A stretch of 64,000 nucleotides of DNA from Astrothelium macrocarpum. Taxonomy: Eukaryota > Ascomycota > Dothideomycetes > Trypetheliales > Trypetheliaceae. The notes beneath the pieces were generated by a model. It searched no databases. It worked only from the letters and a program-made list of their open reading frames with translations, and had not been told where the DNA came from. The translations under genes and the position numbers were made by a program. Shown here piece after piece: positions 22,369 to 34,300 of the stretch. Every line of letters begins with the position of its first letter. The stretch's first letter is position 1. The stretch covers positions 1 through 64,000 of the forward strand of contig JAGEMR010000041.1 in NCBI GenBank assembly GCA_021030915.1. The letters are read 5' to 3'.

Positions 22369-24053
22369 ATGGCGACAACGCAGACCCATGATGAGATTGA
22401 AATTATAGCAGTGCCTGATCCTGCTGAGCTGGAGTTAGCCAGGTTCTCGGTGCCAGCTGCTACCAGGACTGTGAAAGATTCCGATCCATTCCTCGTTGCA
22501 TTCGACGAGCACTACGATGCTGCGAATCCATTGGACTGGCCGACAAGCCGGAAATGGATGGTGACAGACGTCCTGTCGGCCACCGGCTTCAATCGCATTA
22601 TGGTTTCGACCATCATGGCGCCCGCTCTGTCTACTATTGCCAGCGAGCTCCATATGACTTCAACAGAGTCGGCCATGTCCTTGTCCATTTACCTATTGGC
22701 GACCGCCTTTGGTCCGCTATTCATTGGTCCGCTGTCAGAGATTTATGGTCGGCAAGTTATTCTACACAGCTCCAGCGTCTGGTTTCTTGTTTGGAACGTG
22801 ATTTGTGGCTTCGCCAAAACCAAGGGGGTGTTGATTGCATCTCGCTTTTTAGCCGGCTTCGGTGCCAGTGCTATTTATGCGCTTGCCGGCGGCGTTCTAG
22901 GTGATATATGGAGGCCGGAGCATAGAGGGCGCTCATTGGGAGTTTACTTGTTGATCCCATTGCTGGGCGCGGCTGTTGGTAAGCTCCATGAGACCGAATG
23001 ATAACCAGAAGAAAGCATCTCTCCGTTGTTCCGCAGCACTCCATTGAATGATTGAGTACTACGTTAGCTTACCGGTTCTATAGGTCCTATCATTGGCGGT
23101 TACATAGCCGCGCGTACAACCTGGCGGTGGATGTTTTGGTCTACCTCTATATTTCAAGCCGTAATGATAGGTGTATCATTTTTTAGCTTTCCTGAATCGT
23201 ACGGCGCGCTAATACTTCGACGGCGTGCTGAACGTCTTCGTCGGGAAAATGGTAACCACCAGTATTACACGGAATGTGAAAGGCTCGATAGTGGTAAATC
23301 GACTGCGGCTATTCTCATGCAAGCCTTGACTCGGCCCCTTCGTCTTCTGATCTTCCATCCTATTATCCAAGTTTCCGCTGCTTTGTCAGGCTTTAACTAT
23401 GGTATCTTGTATATCACGCTCTCTACCTTCTCGAACCTTTGGATATCCCAGTACCATCAGTCCGTGGAAATCAGTGGATTGCACTATATTGCCTGCTCAC
23501 TGGGCGAGGTAGCTGCTTCGCAGGTTAGTGGACCTATGATGGACTATTTTTACAAGCGTCGACAGGCACAAAGCCCAGCCCCTGAGTCTCGAATCCCGCT
23601 TATGTTTCCTGGCATCATTATTTCGTGGCTGGGAATGATTGCATATGGGTGGACGGCTGAGTATCGCTTATATTGGCTCGTAGTTGATGTAATGGTCTTC
23701 GTCATGTTATTCGGGATGCAGCTTGGTGGCATGTGTAGTAAGTACCTTCTGGACATTCTGTTGTTCTTGCTAGTCTGTAGAAGCAATGACTAACCATAGA
23801 TGTTATAGTAACGGCGTATGTTATCGACTCATACGGAGAACACACCAGCAGCGCGATGGCGGCGACACAGTTCATCAAGAGCTTGACAGCTTTCTTGTTT
23901 CCATTGTTCGCTCCAAGTATGTACCGAGCGCTTGGATATGGATGGACTAATAGTATTCTGGCTTTTGCAGGCTCAGTGCTTACCATTTCCCTCCCGATGT
24001 TGATATGGAGGTGTGGAGCAAAGTTAAGGGCCAAGGCGACTTCTACATATTGA
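22369..24053 (+). CDS. MFS transporter, DHA1-type multidrug family
   Basis: Exons 22369-22978, 23084-23737 and 23809-24053 give 502 residues. The joins are in phase: AAVG-PIIGGY after intron 1, and GGMC-ITAYVID after intron 2 with branch ACTAAC. The N-terminal cytosolic part includes the DPFLVAFDEHYDAANPLDWPTSRKW block seen in fungal DHA1 proteins (residues about 45-69). Twelve hydrophobic segments can be followed. The motif A equivalent GPLSEIYGRQV lies between segments 2 and 3, RFLAGFGASAIYALAGGVLGD in segments 4-5, and SFFSFPESY after segment 6. The protein is a plasma-membrane proton antiporter for drugs, toxins or metabolites; the substrate is unknown. No biosynthetic cluster surrounds it. 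The frame is intact. Confidence 0.92.
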
Positions 24054-24561
24054 GTAGGTGGATGATGCTAAAATGCGATGATAAGAGACTTCTTAGGACG
24101 GGGTTTTCGCCAATTGAATAGAACCTCCTTGGGATATGTACCTCAGTATCCAAGAACTTTCCTTCTGGATAAACTAAGATATACACCAAGGAAATTAAAC
24201 CACATGAGACGGCTTCAATATTGCTAGAGAAGGTGACACTCACAACCGCTAAGAGACTTAGCATATTATCGGCCATATAAATTTTCAAGTAAGGATTACA
24301 TTTTCAATCTGGCAAAACGACACAGTTGATAATCCTGGTCCGAGCGTGGTTGTAAATTTTGAAGATAAATAAAAATAAACGTTTGCTTGCTTTAGTATTT
24401 ACACAGTGCAACGCTTGTCACATTAACAATAATAGTACAGTGTTTGAGCACAATTTTAGGAGCAAATTCTCCTACGACTCCATGCTTTTCCAACGCCCAA
24501 GGCAGCCACGGTAGTTCCTTGCATCAATTTGATTCGTAGCAAATATTCGTATATTAGTTCG
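24054..24561. other. Intergenic, convergent 3' ends
   Basis: 508 fairly AT-rich bases between the convergent MFS gene and the small gene at 24562-24901. No gene recognised. Confidence 0.5.
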
Positions 24562-24901
24562 TTACTTCCTGTCGGCAGGTCCACGAGTGTAGCTGTACAA
24601 CAATGATTAACGTGTGATCACTCTCAAGTATTCAATGACAATATCACTCACTTTTGCCAAATTTGACCAAAGAAACCTGGCTTTGCAGTGGTCTGGTCTG
24701 TCAAGCTTGCACGACGTTGGCCAAATGCATCAGGGTTGGAATTGCGCTTGAGGTGGTTGAGGGCGGAAAACCTCTCGCCGGAAGACTAGATTTTTATTAA
24801 TTTATGTTACTTCACTACGAATAGCAGCAGGTATGATAGAAGTAACGTACACGACGGCGATCAGTTGGGCTATTGGATGGAGAGGAATCGGTTTGAGCCA
24901 T
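24562..24901 (-). CDS. Small conserved-looking protein of 71 residues, three exons
   Basis: Exons 24901-24851, 24785-24652 and 24592-24562 are each too short to stand out as open frames. They join in phase across introns of 65 and 59 nt with donors GTACGT and GTGAGT and acceptors TCTAG and TACAG. The product is hydrophilic: MAQTDSSPSNSPTDRRR, then ERFSALNHLKRNSNPDAFGQ, RRASLTDQ, and the C-terminal GFFGQIWQNYTRGPADRK. The RRAS segment could be a kinase site. The aromatic GFFGxIW motif after a Ser/Arg-rich part looks like a small protein family I believe is widespread in fungi, but I cannot name it or give a function. No signal peptide or membrane segment. Confidence 0.72.
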
Positions 24902-26218
24902 GTTAATGTTTAGAAATTATGTAGAGGCGTTGAAATGAGTTTGGGTTGAGCTTATGGATGTCGCGTGAGCAAGAGATCCTGATATCTAGGAGAACAATGG
25001 GCACAGCAAGCACCTAATATACCAGCTTCCCCCTCCCCTCCCACCTCATAGCTAGCTCCAAAGTCTCCTGATTACCACCCGCAGCAAAGATGCTGACGCA
25101 TCGTGCATTTGTCTTGAAAGCCACGACCAGATTCACCCAGCCCCGCAGATCGCGGAACCAACCAAGTGACTCTGACACTCGGCCAGCCTGTCTACACGCA
25201 TACAGACTCCACCCGCGACAAACCGGCGAATGGCCGTCTCCGATCTCAGATTCAGAGAAGTCTGGGATATCATCGAAGACGGTGCTTATCGTTTGCATGG
25301 AACAACGAGGAATCTGTGCTTAATTACTCCTAGGGGGTGATGTGGGTACCATCGATACATGGAGGAATTCCGATGACGTTCATGCGAGCACGCGGGCATC
25401 GGCCAAGGGGGGGCCAAGTTCTGGAAGGGCGATTCTAGATGTGGTCGGGGGTTGTGAAACGCCGATGATAGCCAGCCATTTTGCGCGCTAGGGACGAGAG
25501 GCTTGGAAGGAATTCCAGGAGCATCCGAGCGAATTAGAAGTTGCAGGAGAGGAGGGAGGCGTTTTGGAACACACGGGATTGGTCAGCGAGGTTTGCTCGA
25601 GCTGACCATCACGATATTGAGCGTTTTGAAGATGGTTTTGGTAACTTCGATGCCATGGCTCGTCTTGTTCTCGAGATACCATTTCATCTCTTCCATATTA
25701 TATATTTTCTACGGCGAATGGTTGTCTTCGTCCGCCGTAGTGAAATGAGATGGCGTTGATATTTAGGTGTGGGCTTAGGATAGGTTTTCATATTCCCATA
25801 AAGTCTACATTCGGGCCCTTCACAGATCAATAAACAATTTGAATACATAAGCATTCTATGCATTGAATGACCATATCACTTTCGCTTTTTCCCACGCTAT
25901 GAGTCGTAATCGACTATACCGAAAAACTGAAAAAATGGTTCACCATGCACGCAAAGTACCTTATGGTATCCTCCATGCTATCCAGCATCGATGCTGACCA
26001 TCGTGGTGAATGTCTAGAGGCAGTTTTTTGCCGAGGATGCACATTCAAATGTTCAATTTCTTTTAAAGTCATTGCATTTCATAAGGCGGGAGCTATGAGA
26101 TTCAGGGACACAAAGCTCAATCAAGCCAATATGCCTACTACAACGTCCACCACAATATCCACCAGATACCATAGTTTGGTCACCGTTCCCCTCACATTCC
26201 TGTACTGTTGAACCGTAT
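24902..26218. other. Intergenic, possible decayed sequence
   Basis: 1.3 kb between the 71-residue gene and the 3' end of pyruvate carboxylase. Overlapping frames occur on both strands at 25014-25323 and 25488-25760, some with protein-like composition (for example GWFRDLRGWVNLVVAF on the minus strand). None has a complete structure or known motif. It may contain remnants of a lost gene. Confidence 0.4.
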
Positions 26219-29200
26219 CTATTTTATAATCTTGCAAACAAGATCTTGTCCATCTACAGAATCGCCATCCCTGACCTCCAATTGTCCAATCTTACCAGAG
26301 TGCGGTGCGCTGATGACCATTTCCTATCATACCTTGTTAGCATCGTGACTTTGTAAGCATAAATAATTGCAATACTCACCATCTTCATCGCACTCAAAAT
26401 TGCAATTGGGTCTCCCTTCTTCACCTCACTGCCCTCATGCACTCTCACTTCCACCACAACACCACTCATCGGCGCACCGACCTGGCTGCTGTCATTTGCG
26501 TCTGCCTTTGGCCGAGCCTTGTTGTCCACCGCAGCATGCAAGTCATCAACAGTAACCTGTCGCACCTCACCATTCATTTCGTAAAACACCTCACGCTGGC
26601 CGGTCTGCTCACTGAGCGGTCCAACCGCGAGTAACTTCAAAATGAGCAGCTTACCCTTCTCCAACTCGACATTGAACTCCTCGCCAATCTCGGGCTTCGC
26701 AAGGAAGTACTTGGTCGGCAAGACGCTAAGATCACCATATTTGGCGACAAAGCGTTTGTACTCCTCAAACACCTTGGGATACATGGCGAAGCTCGCGACA
26801 TCCGTCTCGGTGGCGTGACCGTACTTCTCACGGAGGTCTGCGCGCACCTTGTCGAGGTTCATGGATTCCAGGTACAGGCCGGGCCGCTTGTCCATCTTGC
26901 GACGGCCACGGAGCGCCTGCGACCGCAACGGCTCGGGGAAGCCGCCGTACGGCTGGCCCATGAGACCCTCAAAGAATTCAAGCACGGATGATGGGAAGTC
27001 GAGAGACTCGGCACGCTCGACGACAGCTTCAGGCGTGAGCTGGTTGGATACCATGAATTGCGCCATGTCACCGACGACCTTGGATGTGGGCGTGACCTTG
27101 ACGATGTCGCCGAGCAGGTCGTTGGCCTGTTCGTAAGCCTTCTTAGTATGAGCCCACTGCTCGCCAAGGCCTTGTTGCGAGGCCTGGAAGATGAGGTTGG
27201 TGAGCTGACCGCCGGGAATTTCGTGTTCGTAGACTTCTGGGTCTGGGCCTGTAAGACCGGCCTCAAAGGGCGAGTACAGGAGGCGGAGTTGGGCCCAGTA
27301 ACCGTCAATGTCGCGGATATGTTCGTGATTTAGATGCGGGTCGTGTTTGCTGCCCTCGAGAGAGGCAAGCAGAGCGCCGACACTGGGTTGAGAGGTCATG
27401 CCTGACATGCTGTTTGTTGCAGTATCAACAGCATCAGCACCAGCTTCGGCACAGGCAACGTAGGTTGCGACACCTGTACCCGCAGAGTCGTGAGTGTGCA
27501 CATGGATGGGAATGTCAGGATACTTCTGACGGATGGAGCCAATAAGCTGTGTGGCGGCCTTGGGCTTGAGCACACCAGCCATATCCTTGATACCAATGAT
27601 GTGAGCACCCATCGAAACAATCTTGTCTGCGAGATCCAAGTAGTATTGAAGGTTGTACTTCTTCTTGGGGTTCAACATGTCACCGCTGTAGCAGAGGGTA
27701 CCTTCTGCGACACCGTTGGCCTTCAAAACGGCCTTGATACCGACTTCGAGCTGAGTGGGATCATTGAGAGCATCAAAGACTCGGAAAATGTCAACTCCGT
27801 TCTTCTTTGCTTGCTCGCAGAAATGATCGATGGCGTTGTCAGGTAGGCTTTGGGAATTAGCACGTCAAAGGAGAAAGAACTATTACTTTCGGAAAACTTA
27901 CGATGAATAGGCAACGCCATTAGCTCCACGCAAAAGCATTTGGAAGGGGATGTTAGGTACAAGCTTTCTCAGCTTGCGCAACCTGTCCCAAGGGTCTTCG
28001 TACAGGAAGCGCATGGCGACATCGAAGGTAGCACCTCCCCAGCACTCTAGGATACCATTTTCGTAGGCATAGCTAGTCTCCTTGGCAATGTTGGCAAAAT
28101 CTGTCGTCCGAACACGGGTAGCGAGGAGTGATTGATGGGCATCACGCCAGGTGGTATCCATGATTACCATGGCCTGATTCTGACGGAGAGCCTTGGCAAA
28201 CGCGGCGGGTCCTTGCTCCACGATGATGTTCCTCCAGCCCTTTGTGTTTGGTACTGAAGTGTCAATGACCTGACCTTCTTTCGTCTTCAAGACAGGCATG
28301 ATGATATCACCCTTGAATTTGGGCTCGCCGATCTGGCCCTTGATCTGACTTCCGTTGACAGCCATGTCTCCAAGATAGGCAAGCAATTTCTGAGCACGAT
28401 TTTGACTGCCAACGAGAGAGAAGAGAGAGGGAGTATCGTCGATGAAGGTTGTCCAACAAGTTCCCTCAATAAAGGTTGGATGTGTCAGCAACGAAGCCAA
28501 GAAGGGGATATTTGTCTTGACACCACGAATACGGAATTCGACCAATGCTCGCAACATCTTTCGGCGCGCAATCTCGTATGTGGAACCGTGACATGTGCAC
28601 TTCACCAACATGGAGTCGTAGAAGGGAGAAATGATGGCACCTGCGAAACCATTGCCACTATCAAGACGGACACCATTACCACCAGCGGATCGGTAGACTT
28701 CGATCTTTCCAGTATCGGGTGAGAAGCCCTTGGAAGGATCTTCGGTGGTGATACGGCACTGGATGGCAAAGCCGCGCATTGAGATTTTATCTTGTGTCAG
28801 GCCAAGCTGTTGCAGGGATGCTCCTGCGGCGATCTGGATCTGAGCAGCAACGACGTCAATACCAGTGATTTCCTCGGTGATCGTATGCTCGACTTGACTA
28901 TGAAATTGCTTAGTAATCAAGCTGCTTTTTCTTCCTCTCTCTACGGCACTCACATTCGAGGGTTGATTTCAATAAAGTAATGTCGGTTGAGCTGATCAAC
29001 CAAGAACTCCGCAGTACCAGCATTCCGGTAATTGACCGATTTTGCGAGCCTCACGGCATCGTTCAGAATCGCGTTTCTCGTCTCTGCAGGCAAGTCTTTG
29101 GCTGGGGCAAGTTCCACGACCTTTTGATGACGACGCTGGACACTGCAATCACGCTCGTAAAGATGCACCACGTTACCGTGGTTGTCACCTAGCAATTGCA

Positions 29201-30071
29201 CCTCAATGTGCTTGGGCTTGTCCAAAAATCGCTCTACGAAGACGGTGCCGTTGCCGAAAGCGGATTTGGCTTCAGAGGTCGCACGCTCGAAAGAATCCTT
29301 CAATGACTCCTGGTCGCGGACAACTCTCATACCACGCCCACCACCTCCGAATGCGGCCTTGATGATGATGGGGAATCCGTATTCATCTGTAAAAGACTTG
29401 ACTTCTTCATATCTCTCTACCGGACCTGGTGTTCCTGGCACACACGGCACGTTGTTCTTCTGAGCAAGCGTTCTTGCGCTAACCTTGTCTCCCAAGCCGT
29501 CAATCGTCTCTGGCGTGGGTCCGACGAAAATGAGGCCTGCTTTCTCGACATTGCGGGCGAATTCTGCATTCTCACTGAGAAATCCGTAACCTGGATGGAT
29601 CATGTTCACGTTGTGCTGTTTGGCGATCTTAATGATCTCGTCACCGGCGAGGTAAGCGCCAACCGGTGTATACTGACCTCGCTTACCAATGACATAGGCC
29701 TCGTCGGCTTTTTGACGGTGCATGGACAGACGATCTTCATAACTGAAGACGGCAACAGTTTGGAGGGATAGTTCGTGGGCGGTACGAAAGATACGGATTG
29801 GGATTTCACCACGGTTGGCCACTGAAGTGAGAAGCTTATTAGCACTTTTGGTATGTCAAGCTTCTACATTGTGTATAGTCTCAACTCTTTTTGCAGTTGG
29901 GGGATAGCTCGTCTCTCACGAGCAGCGCAGCGTAATTGGTAGATACGTACCCAAGATCTTGTTCAATTGCATAATCGAGCTATTTGCCCGAAGACGCTGG
30001 TGGACCATGTCCTTGTGAATTGCGTTGTGGTCATCATCGTGCTCTGTCACTCCATTTTGCAGAGTCGTCAT
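26219..30071 (-). CDS. PYC: Pyruvate carboxylase
   Basis: ATP- and biotin-dependent carboxylation of pyruvate to oxaloacetate, the main anaplerotic reaction; cytosolic in fungi. Five exons (30071-29951, 29821-28954, 28897-27902, 27847-26380, 26323-26219) give 1,185 residues, the normal length. The four introns (129, 56, 54 and 56 nt) all join in phase, for example KIL-VANRGEIPIRIFR and INPRI-QVEHTITEE. Domain order is biotin carboxylase (FGGGGRGMRVV, QRRHQKVVE, FIEINPRIQVEHT), carboxyltransferase (DTTWRDAHQSLLATR, ECWGGATFDVAMRFL, IPIHVHTHDSAGTG), then PSVGALLAS and GLTGPDPEVYEHEIPGGQLTN, and a C-terminal biotinyl domain with SAMKM. The biotinylated lysine is about residue 1150, right before the last intron. 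No defects seen. Confidence 0.97.
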
Positions 30072-31355
30072 CTTGGACGAATTTGTTGAGGTGGGATGAG
30101 ACAAGGTGGGGGAGGGTCAAAGTGGGTGAGGGATTAAAAACAGAAGCTCGAATTTTCAAAGGCAATTGAAATTGTGAAGTAGCGTGTAAGCAACGAAGAA
30201 AAAAGTCCGCGTGATTCCGGTGTGTTTTCCAAAGGCCCTCGAGCTGAAGGGCAATGTGTTCTCCGGCGAAGGCGTAACGGAGCTTACACGGCAGAGCTAA
30301 CACAACACGTTGGTGGGAAGCTGCGGAATGCGGGACCGCACCTTTTCCCCGTCCGACAGCAGAGTTTCAGGACTCGGGAAAGCACAAATTAATTGAGGAG
30401 CGCAACGGGAACAACGATGCGGAGCGAGCAATATGTGAGAAGGCTAAGGGGGATTGTGGGGATGGAAGGGGTTTTTGAAATTGTCTGGTTACTGAAGGAT
30501 ACGTTGCTTTTTAGGCCGGGCGCGAGTGACGCCAATGTAAACGGTGAAAGCTCGGGGAGCTTGGGCCCCTGCCGTCTGCCCCGCCGTGGGGACACCGCAC
30601 AACACCATGCCTGTACCTTAGCTGATATACAGCCAGGTTCGTCCCTCGAACCTCCTCATCTCGCATCCTCGGCAGCTGCAACTTTCTACAGTTTTACATC
30701 TGAATCTCTTTCCTCCATCCCAGAGCGAAATCTTCAGCTTTCGTCTCTTTCATTCCCATTCCTTTCGTCCCCCTTTGCTGCCAAATTGCTGCCCTAAATC
30801 ACCGAGACTCTCAGTCCGGCGCATCCGTAACCGGCGCACACCGCCAGGTCGCGGAACTGCAGTTCGCTGGTACTTACTCAAATAGTCTGCCTAGCCCTCA
30901 TATTCGCCGGGATTTGATGAGACCAATTCATCTAACCCACCGCAACCGATGAGAAGCTGCTCCCGTTGGGGCAAGCTATGGCCACGCGCAACCCCAATTC
31001 AGAAGCGCATTACTATCGCGGTGACGCGCTGAGTCATCATGATCTACGGCGCGCCGGCAGCGGGGATAACGCATAAGCAACTCCTTCATGTTGTAAGCTG
31101 TGACTGCAGGAAAGAAAATGTCATATCTAGAATACAAGAGAACCCAGCCACCACCAGCGCGCTTCCCTTTCAGTGTGACACACGCCCAAGCGCTCTGCAT
31201 AGCTCAAGAGTCCGAATCGGAGAAACTACATACTGCTTTCCGCTCATTCACGGAACATGTCGAAGAGGGTACTAACTAGTGAGTATTAGAGGAGAAACTG
31301 ACATCATCTGCCTACCGATATCGCCTTCACCAGCGCATTAATTCACTATCATCTC
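30072..31355. other. Intergenic, promoter region of pyruvate carboxylase
   Basis: 1.28 kb between the 3' end of clathrin heavy chain and the start of pyruvate carboxylase, both on the minus strand. Contains pyrimidine-rich stretches around 30640-30790. No additional gene recognised, though a 134-codon + strand frame at 30393-30797 exists without recognisable features. Confidence 0.5.
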
Positions 31356-34300
31356 CTAAAACGCTCGGTATCCAGTGGGTTGGGGCGCGATCCCATTGAC
31401 CTGTCCATACGGTGCTGGGCTTGGCGCATTATTGACTGGACCCTGGGTGAGCATCAAACGCGATCCGCCCAGGATCGGCGCGTTGTCTTCCTCCTTCTGC
31501 TGCGACGCTTCTTTCGCCTTGCGCTCCTCATTATCCTTCTTGAGCTGCTCGATTGTCGTGGCTTGTTGCGCCATGAAATTGATCATGAAAGGCTGGACCC
31601 AGTCGTCAGCTTTATTGTACATATTTTCTGAGTGATGAAACTTACCATGGTGAAATCCGTGAGGCCGTGGCGCCACGATAGCTCCATGACTGTCTGAAGA
31701 GGAATGAGATCATAACAGGCGTAAAGCATCCCAACATAGCATTCACGACTACCAATGCCGACAAACTAGATGACAATTAGATAGGACTACTTTGATCATT
31801 TTAGCAGTAAGACTTACGTATTGTAGAAGCTCCTCAACCACGTCTGGGCGTCCCGAGATAGCAGCGGTTTCAATTGCATCCTTGTACAATTTATCTTGCT
31901 TTGAAAGCTCAATCGACTTCTGCCATCTCTTGTTCTTGCGATAGATGTTGGCTGCGATCTGTCTAAAGAAGACCAGATCATGCTTTTCTAATCGCTGAGC
32001 AAGATCAACTGGGTCGTAATTGTCGTAGTTCTCGACCGAATCCCTAAGAGTCTTGTAGTCCTCTTCTTCAATCAAGAGGTCGTTGATGGCGTTGTTGACG
32101 GCCTTTTTGTTTTGTGGTTGGACATTAAGCAAGAACGGTTTGATGAGTGGAATATTGTCGGACTTTTCAAACATACGTACGACACGATTGACATCAATAC
32201 GTGACGTGAGTGCTTGTAGTAGATCCGTGATAAGTGATGGTTGCTGTTCCAAGTAAAAATTCAGAGCCCGGTAGTAGATTTCCAAATTGGCGACCTTGAC
32301 GATGGTGTCCTTGAATGAATGGTGCTCCCAAGCATCCGAGGATCGCTCCATCATGGCGAGAGCCGCATTGTCCCATTCATCATAATGACCGTACAGGAAA
32401 ACAAGTTCTGGCCATAGGTGAGCTTCTTCACAACCACGGATCATCTTGGGGATATTGATTCGAGACCAGAATAGACGCAAGTGCTCCATAACGCGCTCCG
32501 GGTGGTACTTTGATAAAGCAATGCCGAGTTCAGTAAACATTCCCATGTGTGCCCGTTCAAGACCAAGACCAGCTTCAAGCAGTGCAATGAGCTCATCAAA
32601 GTAACCTTGGTATTCGTACTGCTTGACCAGATCCGTGAGCTCTTCGGCATGAACGATGAGGCTCAAACCGCATATCTGGGCAAGACGGAATTCTTTCTTC
32701 GCCACACACGCTTCGTTAACTTGCTTCCAGACCTTGACGCTATTGGCCTTGCGCGCGCATTCAACAGCTCCTTGATAGTCTTCCAAGTGCACCAGAGTTG
32801 TTGCAAGTTTGGCCCAGTTCGAAATGCTCGTAAAGAAAATCTTCGCTGCCTCATGGTAACCCTCTTCGTACGCCTTGTCTCCTGAAGCTTCAATGTTGGC
32901 CACATTAGGTCCGCGCAAGAACTCCTCTAGCTCAGGTAGCTGCTGTGTGCGTGCAAGGGAAAATGCGAGCGCAGTGTCCACATCAGGTTCACGGAGAGTC
33001 TTTCGCGCCATACGTAAGAATTTGATGAGATCTTCATCCTTGCCAGCATGAGTAGCTATATCAATGACTTCAGCAAAGTTCGAGGGATCTTGCGCTTTGA
33101 TATAAGATTCGATCGAATCGCTGACGCGGAGACCGTCCAATTGTGCCTTGGCAACCTTGCTCCAGACATCGGGTGTATCAACACGTTCTGCGTAGTCGAA
33201 GGCCCGGTCAATACTGACGATATGATTGACGAGCACATCCATAGCTTCTGCGTGCCTATTATCCTTCTTAAAGATCTCGAACGCCTCTTCGTACATGCCA
33301 AGCTCGATGCATTGTGCAGCAATATCTTCCGGTGTGTATGCTGTCAACTGGTTGATATAATTCATCAATCGACCCCGATCTGATTTGGCTGCAGTAAGCA
33401 TGAGCAAATTTTGCAGACTTGAGTTATCGCTAAAGCTTGAAGGCTCGAGGATAATCTTCTCAAGGAGCTCGATTAATTCGGTTGGCATATCGCTCTGAAT
33501 AAATGCCTTGACAGCAACAGAAACCTTTTCGGGATCTTGCGAGTTGGGGACCGCAGTGGAAATGACCTGGTCAACCACTGATCGTCTGTGGATGTTGTTC
33601 GGACTTAGAACGTATTCCCAAATTTCAAGATCCTCCCTTTCGAGAAGATATTGTGCCTGGGCACGGAACATGGAGTTCTCGTTTGTGATGCTAATGAGTT
33701 CGAGATCATTTTGACCCTTCTTGTATGCAATGTACGCAAGATTGGGATCACGCTTCTCGCAATATTTACCGACGGTTAGCGGGTCATATTGATCGTTCTC
33801 CTTGAGGAATTTCTCTGGGTTATTATTCGAATCAATGTAAATCTTGGCGAGAGCGTTATACACTGCTTGTTGCTGGTTTCCACTTGCAAGTGTGGCCTCC
33901 AGGAAAGGAAGCAGAAGTTTCAGCCGATTTCGAGACTCGACCTCGGAGACAAGATCATCAATCGGAATCGATTGTGGGCTCACGGACGCAAGCAGGCTCT
34001 TGATGACACCCTCGTCGCAATCAACATCTAGCAAGCCGCCGACCACAGCCGGAGTACGAGAAGGATTGACTCGTTGAACGTAGATCTCAATCGACTTGAA
34101 CTGTTGTTGTTGGTAGAGGTAGAGGATGAGGTCGTGAATCATGTTGAAGCGATCGCAAACAATGATGAGTGGCAACTGCTCCGTGAGACGAGCCTCTTTC
34201 AAGAAGTTCTTGACCTTTTCTGGGTCGTAAGCATTGCTATCGCGACAGACCCGTTCGACTTCATTCATTTGGCCCATTTTTGTTGCAGCCTCAAGATACT

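Noticed and set aside
25014..25760. Protein-like frames on both strands
   Set aside because: Overlapping on opposite strands, incomplete and without known motifs; noted only as possible remnants.
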